A program made the translations under genes and the position numbers. This document shows positions 12,453 through 24,483 of a DNA stretch of 64,000 nucleotides, in pieces. The notes below the pieces were generated by a model. It was not told the origin of the DNA, did no database searches, and saw nothing but the letters and a program-made list of their open reading frames with translations. Position 1 is the stretch's first letter. Every line of letters starts with the position of its first letter. This DNA is from Phylloscopus collybita. Lineage: Eukaryota > Chordata > Aves > Passeriformes > Phylloscopidae. The stretch spans positions 2,360,001 through 2,424,000 of the forward strand of contig JAJNNQ010000137.1 of the NCBI GenBank assembly GCA_027886175.1, written 5' to 3'.

Positions 12453-14359
12453 TTTCACTATCTCACTTCAGCCTAAAGGTATATGCTGGTCAGCAAGTCT
12501 AGGACAGAAATACAGAACAACTCAGGGACATCTGCTGCCCTGCCCAGCCCTCATCCAGCTGCCTCCACGCCTCCCTGCCCCCCAAACCCACCTTTTGTAA
12601 TGCAAAATAATAACAGGCCTTGTTCCCTGCCTCGCCTGCTTTTCATCTAAATTAAAACTCAGCTAATCTCATTAATGAGCTCACCCTGGTGCCACCGTGT
12701 TCTTTGGATGCCCCCTAACATCATTAGGGACTTATCCAGGGAAACAAAAAGGGCATTACTCCATGCAGGGAATGAAGAATTAGTGCAAGGGTGGGGTGTG
12801 CTTTGCAATTGTCCCCCTAATCACTTGTTTGTGTGCAATTAGTGGCTGTAATCTCCATCTCATTGCCACTGCAGCATCCTGCACGTGTGGGCAGGGAGGA
12901 TGCAGGGATGGGCAGGGGCACCCAAAGAGGTGAAGTGTGCCCAGGTGGTAGGAAAGTGGAGTGAAGAGGTCTCAGAGTGAGCAAAACCCAAAATATTCAG
13001 GCATTTCACCGGCTGAGGTGTCAGTTGGTGGCAGGCCAAGGCTGAGAAGGAAGTTGCTGGGGTAGAAAGACACCTTGGAAGGGACAACAGAGATTCAGAG
13101 CACCCTCCCAGGGGATACTGGGAACATGTGTGCAGGGCCACATGGCATTGGAGGAGAGAAGAGATTTATTTATGCCCCTGTCCTCTCAAGAAATATTAAT
13201 TTGTGGGTATCAAACACCAAGGAAAAGGAGGAAAACCAAGAGTCGAAAACACTTTCCCAAATTCACTTGGATAAATCACTTTCCTGGAATGTCATTGAGC
13301 CTCCAACCCTAATCCAGTTTGACAAACACCTCCATTCTCTTTCAGATAATTTGAGAAAGGAAGCTTCTTCATATCTCACCAGATTTGGAACAATGCAGAT
13401 GAAAACACTTTTCTCTTTCAGGCTCTCTCCCTGAGGGCCACGGTAATCATTCACCTCCAAGCTTCTGGCTGGGTGTCCTTGGGGCAAAGAAGAGGGAGGA
13501 GGTCACAGTTTTCTGCTGTTGGGATCCAGCCTGCAGAAGTGAGGCATCTGAGCCCTGGTCCACTGCAAACCAGCTCCTGGTTTCTGATCTGATCTTACCA
13601 ACTTCTGGCATGTTGGATTATTTTTAGGGCCTGTTCCCAGGACAGGAGTTGCTCAGTGGGGCTGCCACCATCAAACACTGCAGCATTAATGTTGTTTTGT
13701 CTCAGAAGTGCAGCTCTGCAGTGCTGGAGTGGGTTTTCTATTGAACTCCTGGGTTTGATCTGGCAGGGTTCTGTGATGGGGGGAGCGTGTGATGCTTTGC
13801 CTGAGATCAGAACCTCAGCAGCACTTTGTGTATTGATTAACTGAGGGGATTGCCACGGTTTGGCTTCACAGCCCATTGCAGGACAGTTCCTACTCTGCGG
13901 TCTCATGCAGGTTTGCAATTTTGAGGTAGCAGGGATAAAAGCAAGCTTGTTTCAGCCAGAATTTCAAATGGAAGATACCCAACATCTCCTTCCTTAAAAT
14001 AAAACATCTGGCTTTATCATTCTGAGGTTTTTTAATCCCTGGGACTAATTTCTTTGGAGTTCTTGATGCCATAATAAACCTTCAGAGGTTTTCAGTGCAG
14101 TTATTTATGTGTATACACCTTGCAGCAGTTTGTTAGTCAATGCTCAGCTCTTCAGGTGGTTTCCTTTATATTTTAAACCACTGTGGAGATGAAAACTTTT
14201 CATTTCTTCAGCACAATGTCTGAGAGGTTTTTTTTTTTTTTCTCTGAGAGTTCACGCTGCCCTGTGAATCCAACTGAGAACAGATTTGAAAAAAAAAAAT
14301 AAAACCCCCCCAAATCACCACCTTCTTCCTCAGGTTTCCACTCATTCAGGCAGATTCAC
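12453..14359. other. Unique non-coding sequence with AT-rich blocks
   Basis: No gene or interspersed repeat is recognised. The block at about 12595-12860 has many TAAT/ATTA cores (for example CTCATTAATGAGCTC and GCAATTAGTGGC) within otherwise GC-balanced DNA, which is composition often seen in conserved non-coding elements. Conservation cannot be judged from one sequence. Confidence 0.4.
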
Positions 14360-14383
14360 AAAAACAAAACAAAACAAAACAAA
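14360..14383. repeat. (AAAAC)n microsatellite, short
   Basis: About five AAAAC units in an A/C-rich patch. Confidence 0.9.
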
Positions 14384-16301
14384 CCCAACCCACCAGAATT
14401 TGGCAAAAACAGAAGGTCTGGCAGAGATTTTGGAGGGGAAAGGCAAGAGGGAAGAGAGGAGGGACAGGGAGAAAGATGGGCCTGTCTGCAGTGGGGTGGG
14501 ATGGACACAGCAGCATTTGAGTAAATGATGAGTACTTAAGCCACCAAAACAGGGCTGGAAGTTGTAGACAGGCCTGTTAATGTCAAACCTGCTCTATGTG
14601 GAGAGCTGTGAGGGATTCCTGGGAGTGATGGAATGTGAGGGAGCACTTTGGGGTGTGCTTACAGGGCTGAGGATCAGTAGGGTGGGTGAATGTGACTGTA
14701 CAGAGCACAGCTCAGATGCTCTGTACGCAGACAAGCTGGAGAATGGTTTGGGTTGTTATTTCCAAGCTAAATTATGCTGTCCTTTCCCAGCTCCTCTCCA
14801 AGTGGCCCCTCCCTCCTGAGACGAAGCATTAAAGCATGGGAAAAGTGATACTTAACATTGAGATTCATCATTAATTCCTCTGTCTTTTATTGTCGTAACA
14901 TTAGCCATAATGAACTCCTCTTGCACTGATGTCGATTTGGTGTGTCACTTTCCCTAGAAGTGCTTCATAACTTAGCATTAATTAATGGTGACTTCTTGCA
15001 AATTGTGTTACAGAGCTGATAGCACTTCTGGGTAACTGAGTGTCACCAACTGCAGCCATCAAACTTGCTGTGGTAGCCAGGCATCAGGCAGGATTAATTG
15101 CTGTATCACACCAAGACATCACCTCTGGATCTCCCTGGGGAAGGAGGAAAAGCCCCAATGGCTTGGGAATTTAACTTGGTTCAATTCTCAGCTTTGCAAC
15201 TGACCTCCAGCACAGGGTAAATCAAAGGAAATGTTTGCATCATTCTGTGCTGCCACAGCTGGGGCCGTGTGAGGATGGGGCAGATGGAAATCCCAGGGGT
15301 TGGGTGATCACTTCATGGTGTCTGCAAAGTTCTTCCCAGCTGGAAAAACACAACTTCAAGGTGCCTCTACTTCATGGAGCTTTGACTTCCAAAGGACCTG
15401 CCCACCTTGGCTCTCCCAGGCTTTGTTATGTCACTTCTTGCCTCCAAACCCAACTGGGTGCAAGTCCTCCACTGGCAGCTTGGTCAGGGGAGTTTGCCCT
15501 GAAATTACACAACAAAACCAATAGGCTTTTACCCCAAAAGGCAGAAAGTCACATTTGACTGGTTATTGATGGAGCATGAAGGGAAAAGCTCATTTGTGAA
15601 CATCTACAGCTTTGATATCAAAGGCTAGGACTGGGGTCACAGATAGAGATACCCACATTTAGTGCCTCTCTGAAGCTGTCCCTGTGTGAGCTGCCTGTTT
15701 GAGCCCTTAGGGTGGAGATTTGGTTGATGCAGTGTACAAACTGACCATAAAATCACTTTCCTAAGACTAAAAGATAAAGTATGAAACCAGCTTTCATCAG
15801 CAGTAAGAAATACACTAAGAGGGGAAAAAAAGTTTAGCTCTTTACAAGTCATTGTTTATAAGATTGACCTGTGCTTTTTGGCTCAACAGGACTGGGGCTT
15901 CCGTCCCAATTTTGGCACTGCTTTAAATATAATGCAATACTAAACAGATTTGTTTTCCATGGAGAAGAGACTCAACCACCTTCTTCACAGATATTAAAAA
16001 TGCAGAAAGAGGCTGGTGTTTAATGAGTTCTCTTGCAAGGTACTAAAGCCAGATACCACCTGTCAGGATCTTCAGATGTGCTCCTAGGCCTTAATTAAGA
16101 GCTGTTCTTGGTTTAATTTCATTTCTTCTCTCCCCAGCCCCACCTACCTCCTTCCCCTGTTTTTGGTTTGCCTTGTTTCAGAAGATGGAAACCAGCCCCA
16201 GAGAGACGCCTTCCAAAGTCAATCAAAAATTAATTTCAGGTGGCAGCCAAGTCACAACTTCTCATTTATTCATCAAACTCCAGTGACTTCCCAATCTCCT
16301 A
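14384..16301. other. Unique non-coding sequence
   Basis: No gene is recognised. Bases 14826-15010 form an AT-rich block with ATTAATTAATGG-type cores, a conserved-element candidate by composition only. Bases 15170-15240 weakly resemble an old tRNA-derived SINE (TTCAATTCTCAGCTTTGCAA followed by CTGACC), too diverged to call. Confidence 0.4.
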
Positions 16302-16378
16302 ATCACAGATTCATTGAATCATTCAGCTTGGAAAAGACCTCTAGGATCATCAAGTCCAACTATCAAACTCCTGCTGAA
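16302..16378 (-). mobile_element. CR1 LINE 3'-end fragment
   Basis: AATCACAGATTCATTGAATC then TTGGAAAAGACCTCTAGGATC and ATCAAGTCCAACTATC. This is the reverse complement of a CR1 tail of the variant ending CTTTTCCAA. Only the last ~75 bp remain. Confidence 0.8.
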
Positions 16379-17745
16379 TGATTCCAGCTCCTCCTGTTTG
16401 TTGCCTAGTGGTGGGACAAAAGCAGCCAGCCAAGCATGCAAATCAGATTAACAATTTGCACCTCTGTGAAAGGGATTAGCTGCTCTGCCTGGTGTGGATG
16501 CTCTAAGAAATCAGTTTGCATCTGTCAAAACCTGTAACCTTACTTGTGTCCCTGACTCCATACTTGGGTTGGTTAAGATAATAATAATTAATTAACAGGC
16601 TGCTTTAGATTGCATCTTCTCCCGTATGGGATTAATCTTGTATTTCCTCAGGGAGCTGATTTTCCAAGCTGGCTGTGAATTCATTCTTTGCTGCTCTAAT
16701 ACATGATGGTGTTTGCATGCTTTCAGGGTCACAGCTACAGCAGGGAAAGCATAGGAGTTAAAGCAGTGGAGCCAGTTTATGATTGTGTCCAAATCCCATA
16801 AATGCCACATGTGACTTCAGATAAGTCACTTAATCACCCTTTCTCACACCCTATATTTACCAGATCAGCCAAGGCAAGCGGATTTACAAGGATGATTCAT
16901 CCCAAAAAGGGCCAGGGGACATTGCTTCTATTCCTGACTCCGCTCTGAAATTTTACTGAAGTCACTTTTCTCACACAATCCCGACTTCCCAGCTGCAGGG
17001 GAAGGACAGCATCTGCTGGGCTCTAAAACCTGAGTGACAGCCCTCAATCAAGACACCCACAGACACTCCCAGCCTTCAGTATCCTTTGGAGAGAAGGTCA
17101 CTCTGTGGATGGTGGCTTTTCTGTGGATATCATGTTTCTGATTTCAAATGGGGACATGTCACCTGAGGTAACAACTCTAAATCATCAGCTCCTGAGTAAC
17201 GATTCGGTCTGAATTAAGTCTTTTGGTCTAAAAGTAATGATAAGCCTGAACTTCCCCTACAAATTGGAACAAATTCCTGTCCGAGAAACTGTCTCCTGCA
17301 CAAGGTAAGGAGGAAGGGATGAGTATAAAAGTCACAGTAGCACTTGCAATGCAGTCTTGGGATGCTGCAAACCTCCCCAAGCCCCTTCTCCAAACAAAAC
17401 AACACAATGACCTCATTAACTGAAGCATCAGGGCAGTGCAACCAACTTTGCAGTTACCAATGAGTTCTCCCAAGTTTTGCTTTGCTGTTGACCTTCGCAG
17501 ACCAATCGCCCTAAAGGGAAGGGAGCAGCCATATTTGGAAGATGCAATGTCCTTTGTGTTGGTGTGACATCCAGTTTAAGGCCAGCAAATGCTATCTATA
17601 TTCCATATTACAATATTCCATAACTTGCAAAGCCTTCCCCTGTGGTCCTCCTGGGTTTCCATTCCACCCAGAGCAGAGTAGGGTGGCAGAGAGATTCTGA
17701 GCAGCCTCTTTGACATATCTGGGCATAAGGATTGTGTTGCAGCAG
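16379..17745. other. Unique non-coding sequence
   Basis: No gene is recognised. Bases 16805-16860 contain ACTTCAGATAAGTCACTTAA, which resembles the core of an ancient MIR-type SINE (confidence about 0.25). The rest shows only short open frames. Confidence 0.4.
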
Positions 17746-17751
17746 CCCTCT
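17746..17751. repeat. Target-site duplication, left copy
   Basis: CCCTCT, matching 18519-18524 exactly. Confidence 0.65.
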
Positions 17752-18518
17752 TGTTAGAGGGTAGAAACAAGCTGAGACACAGACTTCTTGTTTACCACAG
17801 CATGAAAAGGGTCCTGGTTTATTCCTCTTTACAGCTCAGCCATCCTGACTCCAACTATTCACTGACTCTGGCTACAGCAAGCTCCTACTGAAGCCTTGAC
17901 TCTGACTGCAGGCTTTTACCCAGCTAGACTCTGACTGCAGGGATTAGTTTGCAGACTCTGACTGCAGGCATTTACCCAGCTAGATTGTGACTGCAGGGAT
18001 CAGGGTGCAGGCTGTGACTGCAGGCTTTTACCCAACTAGACTGTGACTGTAGGGATAAGTGCACAGATTCTGACTGCAGCTTTTACCCAGCTAGACTGTG
18101 ACTGTTAGTTCCAACAACAGGCTCCAACTACAGACTCAGACTGACCTCACAGCAGTAATTCTCACTCCCCAGGATCCTTCTTCTTCATCCCCCTCACCAG
18201 CTAACCCACTCCCTTTTATCACACTTACCTTTATTGGAGATGGCTGTGACTCATCACGGGTAAGGTTGTCTGGGGTAATTAACACAGCTGTTACTTGTCA
18301 GGGGTGAGGTCACCTGTGTTCCCTTCTCCTGCAGTATGATGGTGCAGTCTGGAGCCCGTCGCCATCAAATTTACTCCAAGCCTGCTTTAGAGGCTCTTTG
18401 GATGAGGGAACTTCATCCCATTGGATGAGCACAGCCTTGGCCACACAGCAAGTTTTCCTTTATAGTGTGTACAGAACACTTCCATTAAAAGTTAATTTTC
18501 TGTGTGTTTAAGCCTTCA
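17752..18518 (-). mobile_element. Solo ERV LTR with internal tandem repeat (767 bp)
   Basis: On the plus strand the element begins TGTTAGAGGG and ends TTTAAGCCTTCA. CCCTCT lies directly on both sides (17746-17751 and 18519-18524), an exact 6-bp target duplication typical of ERVK-like integration. The transcribed direction is minus. There is an AATAAA signal at 17818-17823, TATA-like boxes near 18462 (CTATAAA) and 18217 (GATAAAAG), and an AP-1-like TGAGTCA around 18250. Between promoter and polyA signal lies a 56-bp tandem array (17899-18110). No internal retroviral genes remain. The boundaries rest on the TG/CA ends plus the 6-bp duplication. I cannot name the family. Confidence 0.7.
17899..18110. 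repeat. 56-bp tandem array of two alternating half-units
   Basis: Units start at 17899, 17955, 18011 and 18067, exactly 56 bp apart. Each is a pair of related halves. The first half is CTGACTGCAGGCTTTTACCC ending in AGCTAG. The second half is CTGACTGCAGGGAT followed by a variable segment ending in CAG. The last copy is truncated. Confidence 0.9.
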
Positions 18519-18524
18519 CCCTCT
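18519..18524. repeat. Target-site duplication, right copy
   Basis: CCCTCT, matching 17746-17751 exactly. Confidence 0.65.
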
Positions 18525-21500
18525 CCAGTCAAGGTCTGAGTTCCTAAAATTGTTTGAACACTCCTAAGTCCTCAGTTTCTTCTTTTTCCCACCCTTTCCA
18601 GCCTCCCCAAGAGGAAGAGTTGTTCCCAGCATCCCTCATAGCAAGGACAGGGAAGTTCAGCTCCATGATGCTGCTCTGCCATGCAAGCAACACCCACCAC
18701 CTCCTGTCTCAGACAGACTATTGGTGACCTTGTGTCCTCTTCTCTCCTAGAAGGCTCCAGGTAGTGCTGTAGTTCAAGCAGTTGCTCTGTCATCAAAATC
18801 CTGGCTTGTCTGGCCTTCAATCTGTGTGCATGACAAGGAAGAACATTGTCTTCACATCACAGGCTGGTCATGTCAGCCTGGGACCAGAAAGAGTCTGCTT
18901 TTTGGCACACACATGAAGCTCCTAAAATGGGTGTTCACCTTCATCTGCAGGCACAGAGTGAACTTGTGAGAAGAAGCAGCAAGACAGGTTTGGGAAAACA
19001 TGGAAATGCTGCAGGAAAAGGAGCAGAGCAGGATTTGTGATGAGCTTGTCAGGCAAAATTGTAACTTGAATCAGGCATCAGGGAAGAGCAAAGGCCTGAG
19101 GGAAGTCCTGGGTGTGCTCACACACCAGGGTCAGCAGCCCCTGGGACTGTTTAGGTCTTGTCAAGCAAGGAATGACATCTCCCTTTGAGCAAATGTCCAT
19201 CCCTGGAGCTCTGGTGATGGCCCATCCCTGTCCATCCATTAAGGGTTTTGTTTCTGTGACAGCTAACACAGTGATTGCTCAGTATGAATTGCAATTGCAG
19301 CCCAAGCACACTGAATCTGAACTTATCAAACAGGAGGCTTTAACAAACCAACAGTTCTTCTCAGAGGGATGGGCCTCCTCCTGGGAGAAAGAGGCTCCTG
19401 AGGAGCTGAAAGCTCTCTTCCAAAAGGGATGTGTGCCCAGACAACAGCAGGGCTGGGCTTTGTAGGGGAGGATGCTCAGGTGTTAGACAGAGAGGATATT
19501 TTTACTTGTTCCTTTGCCAGTCACTGATAGAAACAGGAGGACCCCTGGACTGATGCCATGCCATCCAATAACCCCACAGGTAAACAAGGAAGGTCTCCCC
19601 CATAGTGAGGGAATCAGATGCAAAAATCTAATGGGAGCTGGAAGAAATTCAGATTTTTTTAGAAAAATTAAATTTATTGTATAATATATATGATATATGC
19701 ACATATATTTATAAATTATATGGGAGGGGTTTAAGTGTGTGAAATCTCATGCATTTTAATTGTGCACCTTTTGGGCTTTAATCCCACAAGACCTCCAGTC
19801 TCAAACACATACCAGGGTCACCCTTCAGCCCTCTCCTTGCCAGCTTTCTCTGCGGGCCACAGGAGGGAGGGAATTGCAATCCTGCAAAGCCAAGGATGTC
19901 CAAGGATGTCCCAGAAGGTTCCCATATGGTCGGATAAGCTGCTGGAGCTGATTTCCTGGCAGCAGCCGGGGTGCACAGTTGGAACAAACCTGTCCCAGGA
20001 CATCTCACCTCCCTCCTGCGTGCCAAGCACAGCTGAGCCACGGTGGATGCCAGACCTGGAGCTCATCAGGAGACCTGGAGCTGAGCTGTGAACAGGTCTG
20101 GCTGCACACAGGTCAGTTCTCCAGCAGACAGGAAGGCTTCTTTTATGGGCAAGGCTTTCCAGAGCACAGCGAGAGTGTGGACGTTGTAAGGTCCTTCCTT
20201 GAGCAAACCAATGAAAGGGAGATGCATCCAAGCTGCCAAATGCACTTGCAGACACAAACTGTGCTTTTGGGCAGCACTTTCTGCTGTCCCAGACCTCAAG
20301 GCCTGAGTTTGCACCCCTTGTAGGAGTGGTGAGTCTACTCCTTGAACAGGACAAGAGTGGCAGGTCATTGTCCCTCCTCTCCTCCATCCTGGTGGTGCTG
20401 AAGGGTGACAGAAGCACTCAGCATGGAGAACGAGGCTCAGTTTGTAAACTCTGAGTAGTTTCACCCTGCTTACCCTTCACTTTGCAAGGCTACTGCCATT
20501 AATCTGTTTGTGTCTTCTCCAAGGGCCACCTGCAGTTCTGTCCCTGCCCTCGGATGCTGTTGATGGCTGTGGTGGAGATGGGAAATGCTGACCTCTTTGG
20601 ATCCTCTGCACTGCCTCCAGCATTCCTGGCTCTGCTTCACCCTCTTCCTCAGCTTCCCTGCCTTCTTTGCTGAAAATACAGCTCCTGGGGCAATAATTGC
20701 CGGACAACAGGTACACAAGAAACTTTTGTTCTTTGGCCACACCTCTTTAAATTCACCTCCCTCAATGCCTCTTTCCAGTGGCTTTACCTGGCCAGACAGA
20801 CAATTCCAACCTCTTTCATGCAGCAGGCAAAGTCCACTGCTTTGATTTGTCCCTGGGGGTGGGATTGGTCTCACCCAGTGTCTGATGTGCACCACGTTGG
20901 TCGTCTGCAGCCACACTGGTCACCTTCAGACACCTTTAGAGTCTGCAGAGAGAAATAAGCCCTGCCAGGACATGAGTCATCTGACCTATTTGAGATGTCT
21001 GCTTCAGAGTGAGATTAATCACGCCCTGGAAGCACCTGTTTTGCTCCAGCTAAAGCAGGAGTCTAGACAACCAGCTCATGAATTCAACCTCAGTGTCTTT
21101 TTAGGTGCTCATCTCCTCAGGATTGTCGGCTCTTAATGAACCCTCCAGCAATTTTGTCAGTCCTGCTTTAGCTGAGCTGTACTTTGGCCCATGCTGTGTG
21201 ATGACAGCTAATGATGAGCAGTGTGACCTGATGAGAGCAAGGGCTGCTGTTGTCTCCTGAAAAGAGAATTCTGCCCTTCAGAGCAGGTGGGAGAAGGTGT
21301 GTAAAGGTACTAGACGAGGAAGCCATTCTCGGGATATGGACGTGGGTGGCTTTGGGGGTATTTTTGTACTGCCCAGATGGTGAGGATCCTGCTCAAACAG
21401 TGCAGAAGAGATATCAGAGAGCACAAGTAACTTAAGGATATGCTCAAACTGCAAAATGCTGAGCGTTTACTTGTGCTCTGTCTGCTTTTCCTGACAGTGC

Positions 21501-22060
21501 CGGCTCTCAGCCTTACCAAAGTCAGGGCTCAAACTGGGGAAAAGGAGCAAATCCAGAGTCCCAGAGCTGGGGAGCACCTCCTTAGAGAATTCAGTGTCCC
21601 ATCCATGCAGCATCATAGGTCATGAACACCTACACAGACAATCTTTGCAAAGGGCTTCAGGTGTGCACGGGGCAGGTGAAGAGCTGCAGCCAACACACAT
21701 GAACTGGACAGAGACCTGCCCACTGTACCCACACCTAATAAACACATCCAGGGCTCAAAATGAAGGGCTGGGACCCACACAAAAGCTCATGTGCATTCAT
21801 TTCCTGCTGTGTTTCCAGAACTCAGGCACCGTTTGTGTCTAAGTGAGCCCTTAACAGTGCTGAGCCTGAGCTTGCAGAAGGGCTTTGACCTCCACTTAAT
21901 TAATAGAGAAGACATAATCTTGATATATGGCTTGCTGTTAGCATCCCTGGTTTCATACAAGTTAATTTAACTCCAAGCAGGATCTGTGCTGGAAGCAGGA
22001 TCATGGGATTTGGCTCTGAGGGCACTTCCAGGTTTCCTTATGCCACTGATTAATGACTAT
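18525..22060. other. Unique non-coding sequence
   Basis: No gene or repeat is recognised. The longest open frame (19818-20417, minus, 199 codons) lacks any domain and overlaps equally open frames on the other strand. Bases 19672-19725 are very AT-rich with nested ATATAT palindromes. A short frame at 21440-21625 begins with a hydrophobic stretch like a signal peptide, probably by chance. Confidence 0.5.
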
Positions 22061-22468
22061 CACAGAATCATGGAATGGGTTGGATTTAAAGGGGACTTAA
22101 AGGGGCCTTAAAGCTCATCCAGTTCCACCCCCTGCCGTGGGCAGGGACACCTTCCACTATCCCAGGTTGCTCCAAAACCCCATCCAACCTGGCCTTGGAC
22201 ATTTCCAGGGACGGGGCAGCCACAGATTCTCTAGGCAGCCTGTTCCAGGGCCTCCCCACCCTCATAGTAAAAAAAAATCTTCCTAATATCCCATCCAGCC
22301 CAGCCCTCTGTCAGTTGTAGCCATTTCCCCTTGTTCTATCCCTCCATCCCTTGTCCCAAGTTCCTCTCCAGATTTTCTGGAGCCTCTTTAGGCACTGGAA
22401 GTGGCTCTGAGGTCTCCCCAGAGCCTTCTCTTCCCCAGGCTGAACCACCACCGTCTCAGCCTTCCCCA
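22061..22468 (-). mobile_element. CR1 LINE 3' fragment (~410 bp)
   Basis: CACAGAATCATGGAATGGG, then CCTGCCGTGGGCAGGGACACC, CATCCAACCTGGCCTTGGAC and CCCCAGAGCCTTCTC follow the CR1 3' consensus on the minus strand as far as the region encoding the end of the reverse-transcriptase ORF. It is truncated at the element's 5' side, as is usual for CR1. Confidence 0.92.
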
Positions 22469-23298
22469 GCTTAAAACCACAGGGAGAATCTGAGCCCAGC
22501 TGGGCCTTTACTTGGTGGGTTTGAGAGTCAAAAACTCCCAACCATTCCCATCTCTGTCACAAAGATGAGATCCTTAGCCTGTCAGCGGAGCAAAACCTTG
22601 CAAAATATACACCTTTCACTGCTCTTGGAACCAGCCACAACCAAGGCAGCACAGGGAACACAAAGGGAGAAGAGAACTCCCTCTCTCCAGGTACTTGAGG
22701 CAGTTGCTTCATGGAGGGGAAAGGAATTTCCCTGAAGTGCCTCACAAAGAGTTTGTTCTCAGCTTGCAAAGGCAAAGCAGTGTTTAACACCAGATGAAAT
22801 CAGTGAGGAGGAGCACAGGAGTGGGGCCAGGGGTGAGATGATGTTTTGTGATACAGCTGAGGCTCGCAGCAATCCCAGTGTTTTGGGAACAGATAATACG
22901 AGGTAGGAAGTCTCCCATACTTTTTTTTTTTAAGCATCTCTGTTCTTAGAGCAGCCACTAATCCATTTGGATAAAGAAATTTATTTGCACAGCAGGAGAT
23001 GAAGAAAGGCTGAAGTCCCTCTGTCCCAGAACTTGGCTGAAGTTTCAATGCAGCCCTCAATGGAAGCAAACCAGTGCTGGGGATTGCATGAGTCTTTCTC
23101 AGGAGCAGTAAAATCCAAGTTTGATCAGCCAGCCTGCTGCTATGACAGTCCCCTGTGCTTTTTCAACTCTTGTTTCAGGCGGAAAGGGGGACATGAATGT
23201 GAAAGTGCAGGGAAAATATGGAAGAAAAAGAGGAAGAGGGTTCAGATGGGAAGAGAGCCAGTAAATATTGTGGCCACAGGCAAGGTCTGAACCAGAAT
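22469..23298. other. Unique non-coding sequence
   Basis: Nothing is recognised here apart from a T11 run at 22921-22931. Confidence 0.5.
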
Positions 23299-23303
23299 AC
23301 TCT
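23299..23303. repeat. Target-site duplication, left copy
   Basis: ACTCT, identical to 23910-23914. Confidence 0.75.
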
Positions 23304-23909
23304 TGTCCTAGGTTACAATGTAAAATTGTGCCCAAGGCATGTATTCTATCCCCATTGCCGTTGGAGCCAAGGTGGGGCAGTGTTTTTCTTATCTTCTGTT
23401 AAGGAGCCTAACGATGCCTTGCCACATGATTCATAGCTAACTTCCTCCGGGAGTTATCTCTGGTTAATGGGCCATCAAGGACCCACTGCATGACTCACAG
23501 AATGAGATCATCCCATTGTGAGATGCTCCGCCCAGGGGAAGGAGCCAAGCATTCCCACCTGGATATAATCCAGGGTTTGAGACCTCACAAGCAGCTTTTA
23601 TCCACTGGAGTCCCACCAGAGGAGACAAGAGCTACCAGACAGAATCACTGCTTTGACAAGAACATCTCATCTGGTTCCACTGGATTCCTGGAGGAAAACT
23701 GGACCCTTCTCTCTCAGGATCATCCCTACTCCAACAGAACCACATCTGCTACTCCAGGAGGACTTACCTTTGGACTGCTTCAAACACCCTGACCAACAGG
23801 GGGTCAGCTTGTATTGTTCCATTTATTTTATTTTACCTTTTTTTCCTCTCTTCTATTAAATTGTATCTCTGACTGCGAGTCTCACTGGTTTTGCTTTCAA
23901 ACCAGCACA
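23304..23909 (+). mobile_element. Solo ERV LTR (606 bp), relative of the 3.8-kb LTR
   Basis: The element starts TGTCCTAGG and ends AAACCAGCACA. ACTCT lies directly on both sides (23299-23303 and 23910-23914), an exact 5-bp target duplication. In order it carries GGTGGGGCAGTGTTTTTC, TTAATGGGCCATC, CATCCCATTGTGAGATGCTCC, a TATA-like GGATATAATCC near 23563, the stem-loop at 23784-23804, and an ATTAAA polyadenylation signal (23855-23860). The same blocks in the same order occur in the minus LTR at 3811-4607, so the two are related, but their 3' portions differ. It is solo: no gag, pol or env adjoins in this orientation. Confidence 0.85.
23784..23804 (+). other. Stem-loop inside LTR
   Basis: ACACCCTG (23784-23791), loop ACCAA, CAGGGGGT (23797-23804): an 8-bp stem with one G/A mismatch. 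Stem and loop match the sense-strand hairpin in the LTR at 3811-4607. It sits just before the T-rich stretch and polyA signal, so it is probably in the R region. Confidence 0.65.
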
Positions 23910-23914
23910 ACTCT
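23910..23914. repeat. Target-site duplication, right copy
   Basis: ACTCT, identical to 23299-23303. Confidence 0.75.
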
Positions 23915-24483
23915 GTACCGAGCAGGAGGGACCACCCTGTCCATCCAAGGGCTGCAGTGGTTTAATCCAGTCCTCAGGAAGCTACAGAGGGTAGGAAGGA
24001 GGGGAGGATATTTACTTTATCACAAGTACACAATCCAGGACAGACCAACTATTTCTGAGAGACTTTTCTTCAGCCTAAAAAGCCCTCTAGTACATCTGCC
24101 CTCTGCTTTATTTTCCACACATTTGTCAGAGGACTTCAAGCAAGACTTGAAGCCCGGGGACTGTGACAGAGCAAAAGTATGCAAAGGAGGAAGCATTTGA
24201 AGCTATTTTTCCACTGGGAAAGTGGAACTTTCAACTTCTAAAGTTGAAAATCTGCACTGGCCAGCATTCTGTCCTCTCCAGACCCCTTCATCCACACCCA
24301 CATTTTCACATGAAGGTGCAAATTCCCTCTGCTGTGCTGACAGAGCTCACAGTGGCTCTCAGAGCCCACTGAATTGCCTGAACCACCGAGAAACTCAGCA
24401 GTGAGTCATTTCACCTCTGTCCTATTTCTCCAACATCCAGCATCACCCCTTGGATTGATCCCCACATTTCTGTGCTTTTCCTG
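23915..24483. other. Unrecognised non-coding sequence
   Basis: The stretch lies between an LTR and a pol fragment of opposite orientation. No retroviral reading frame is recognised. AGTCATTTCACCTCTGTCC near 24405 weakly resembles an ancient SINE. Confidence 0.35.

Noticed and set aside
12043..12476. Lys-rich open frames of 75 and 120 codons
   Set aside because: Products of the poly-A and AAAAG tracts.
19818..20417. 199-codon minus-strand open frame
   Set aside because: No recognised family; two other frames are equally open over the same bases.
21440..21625. 61-codon frame with a signal-peptide-like N-terminus
   Set aside because: Only a hydrophobic stretch followed by featureless sequence; such frames are common by chance in 64 kb.
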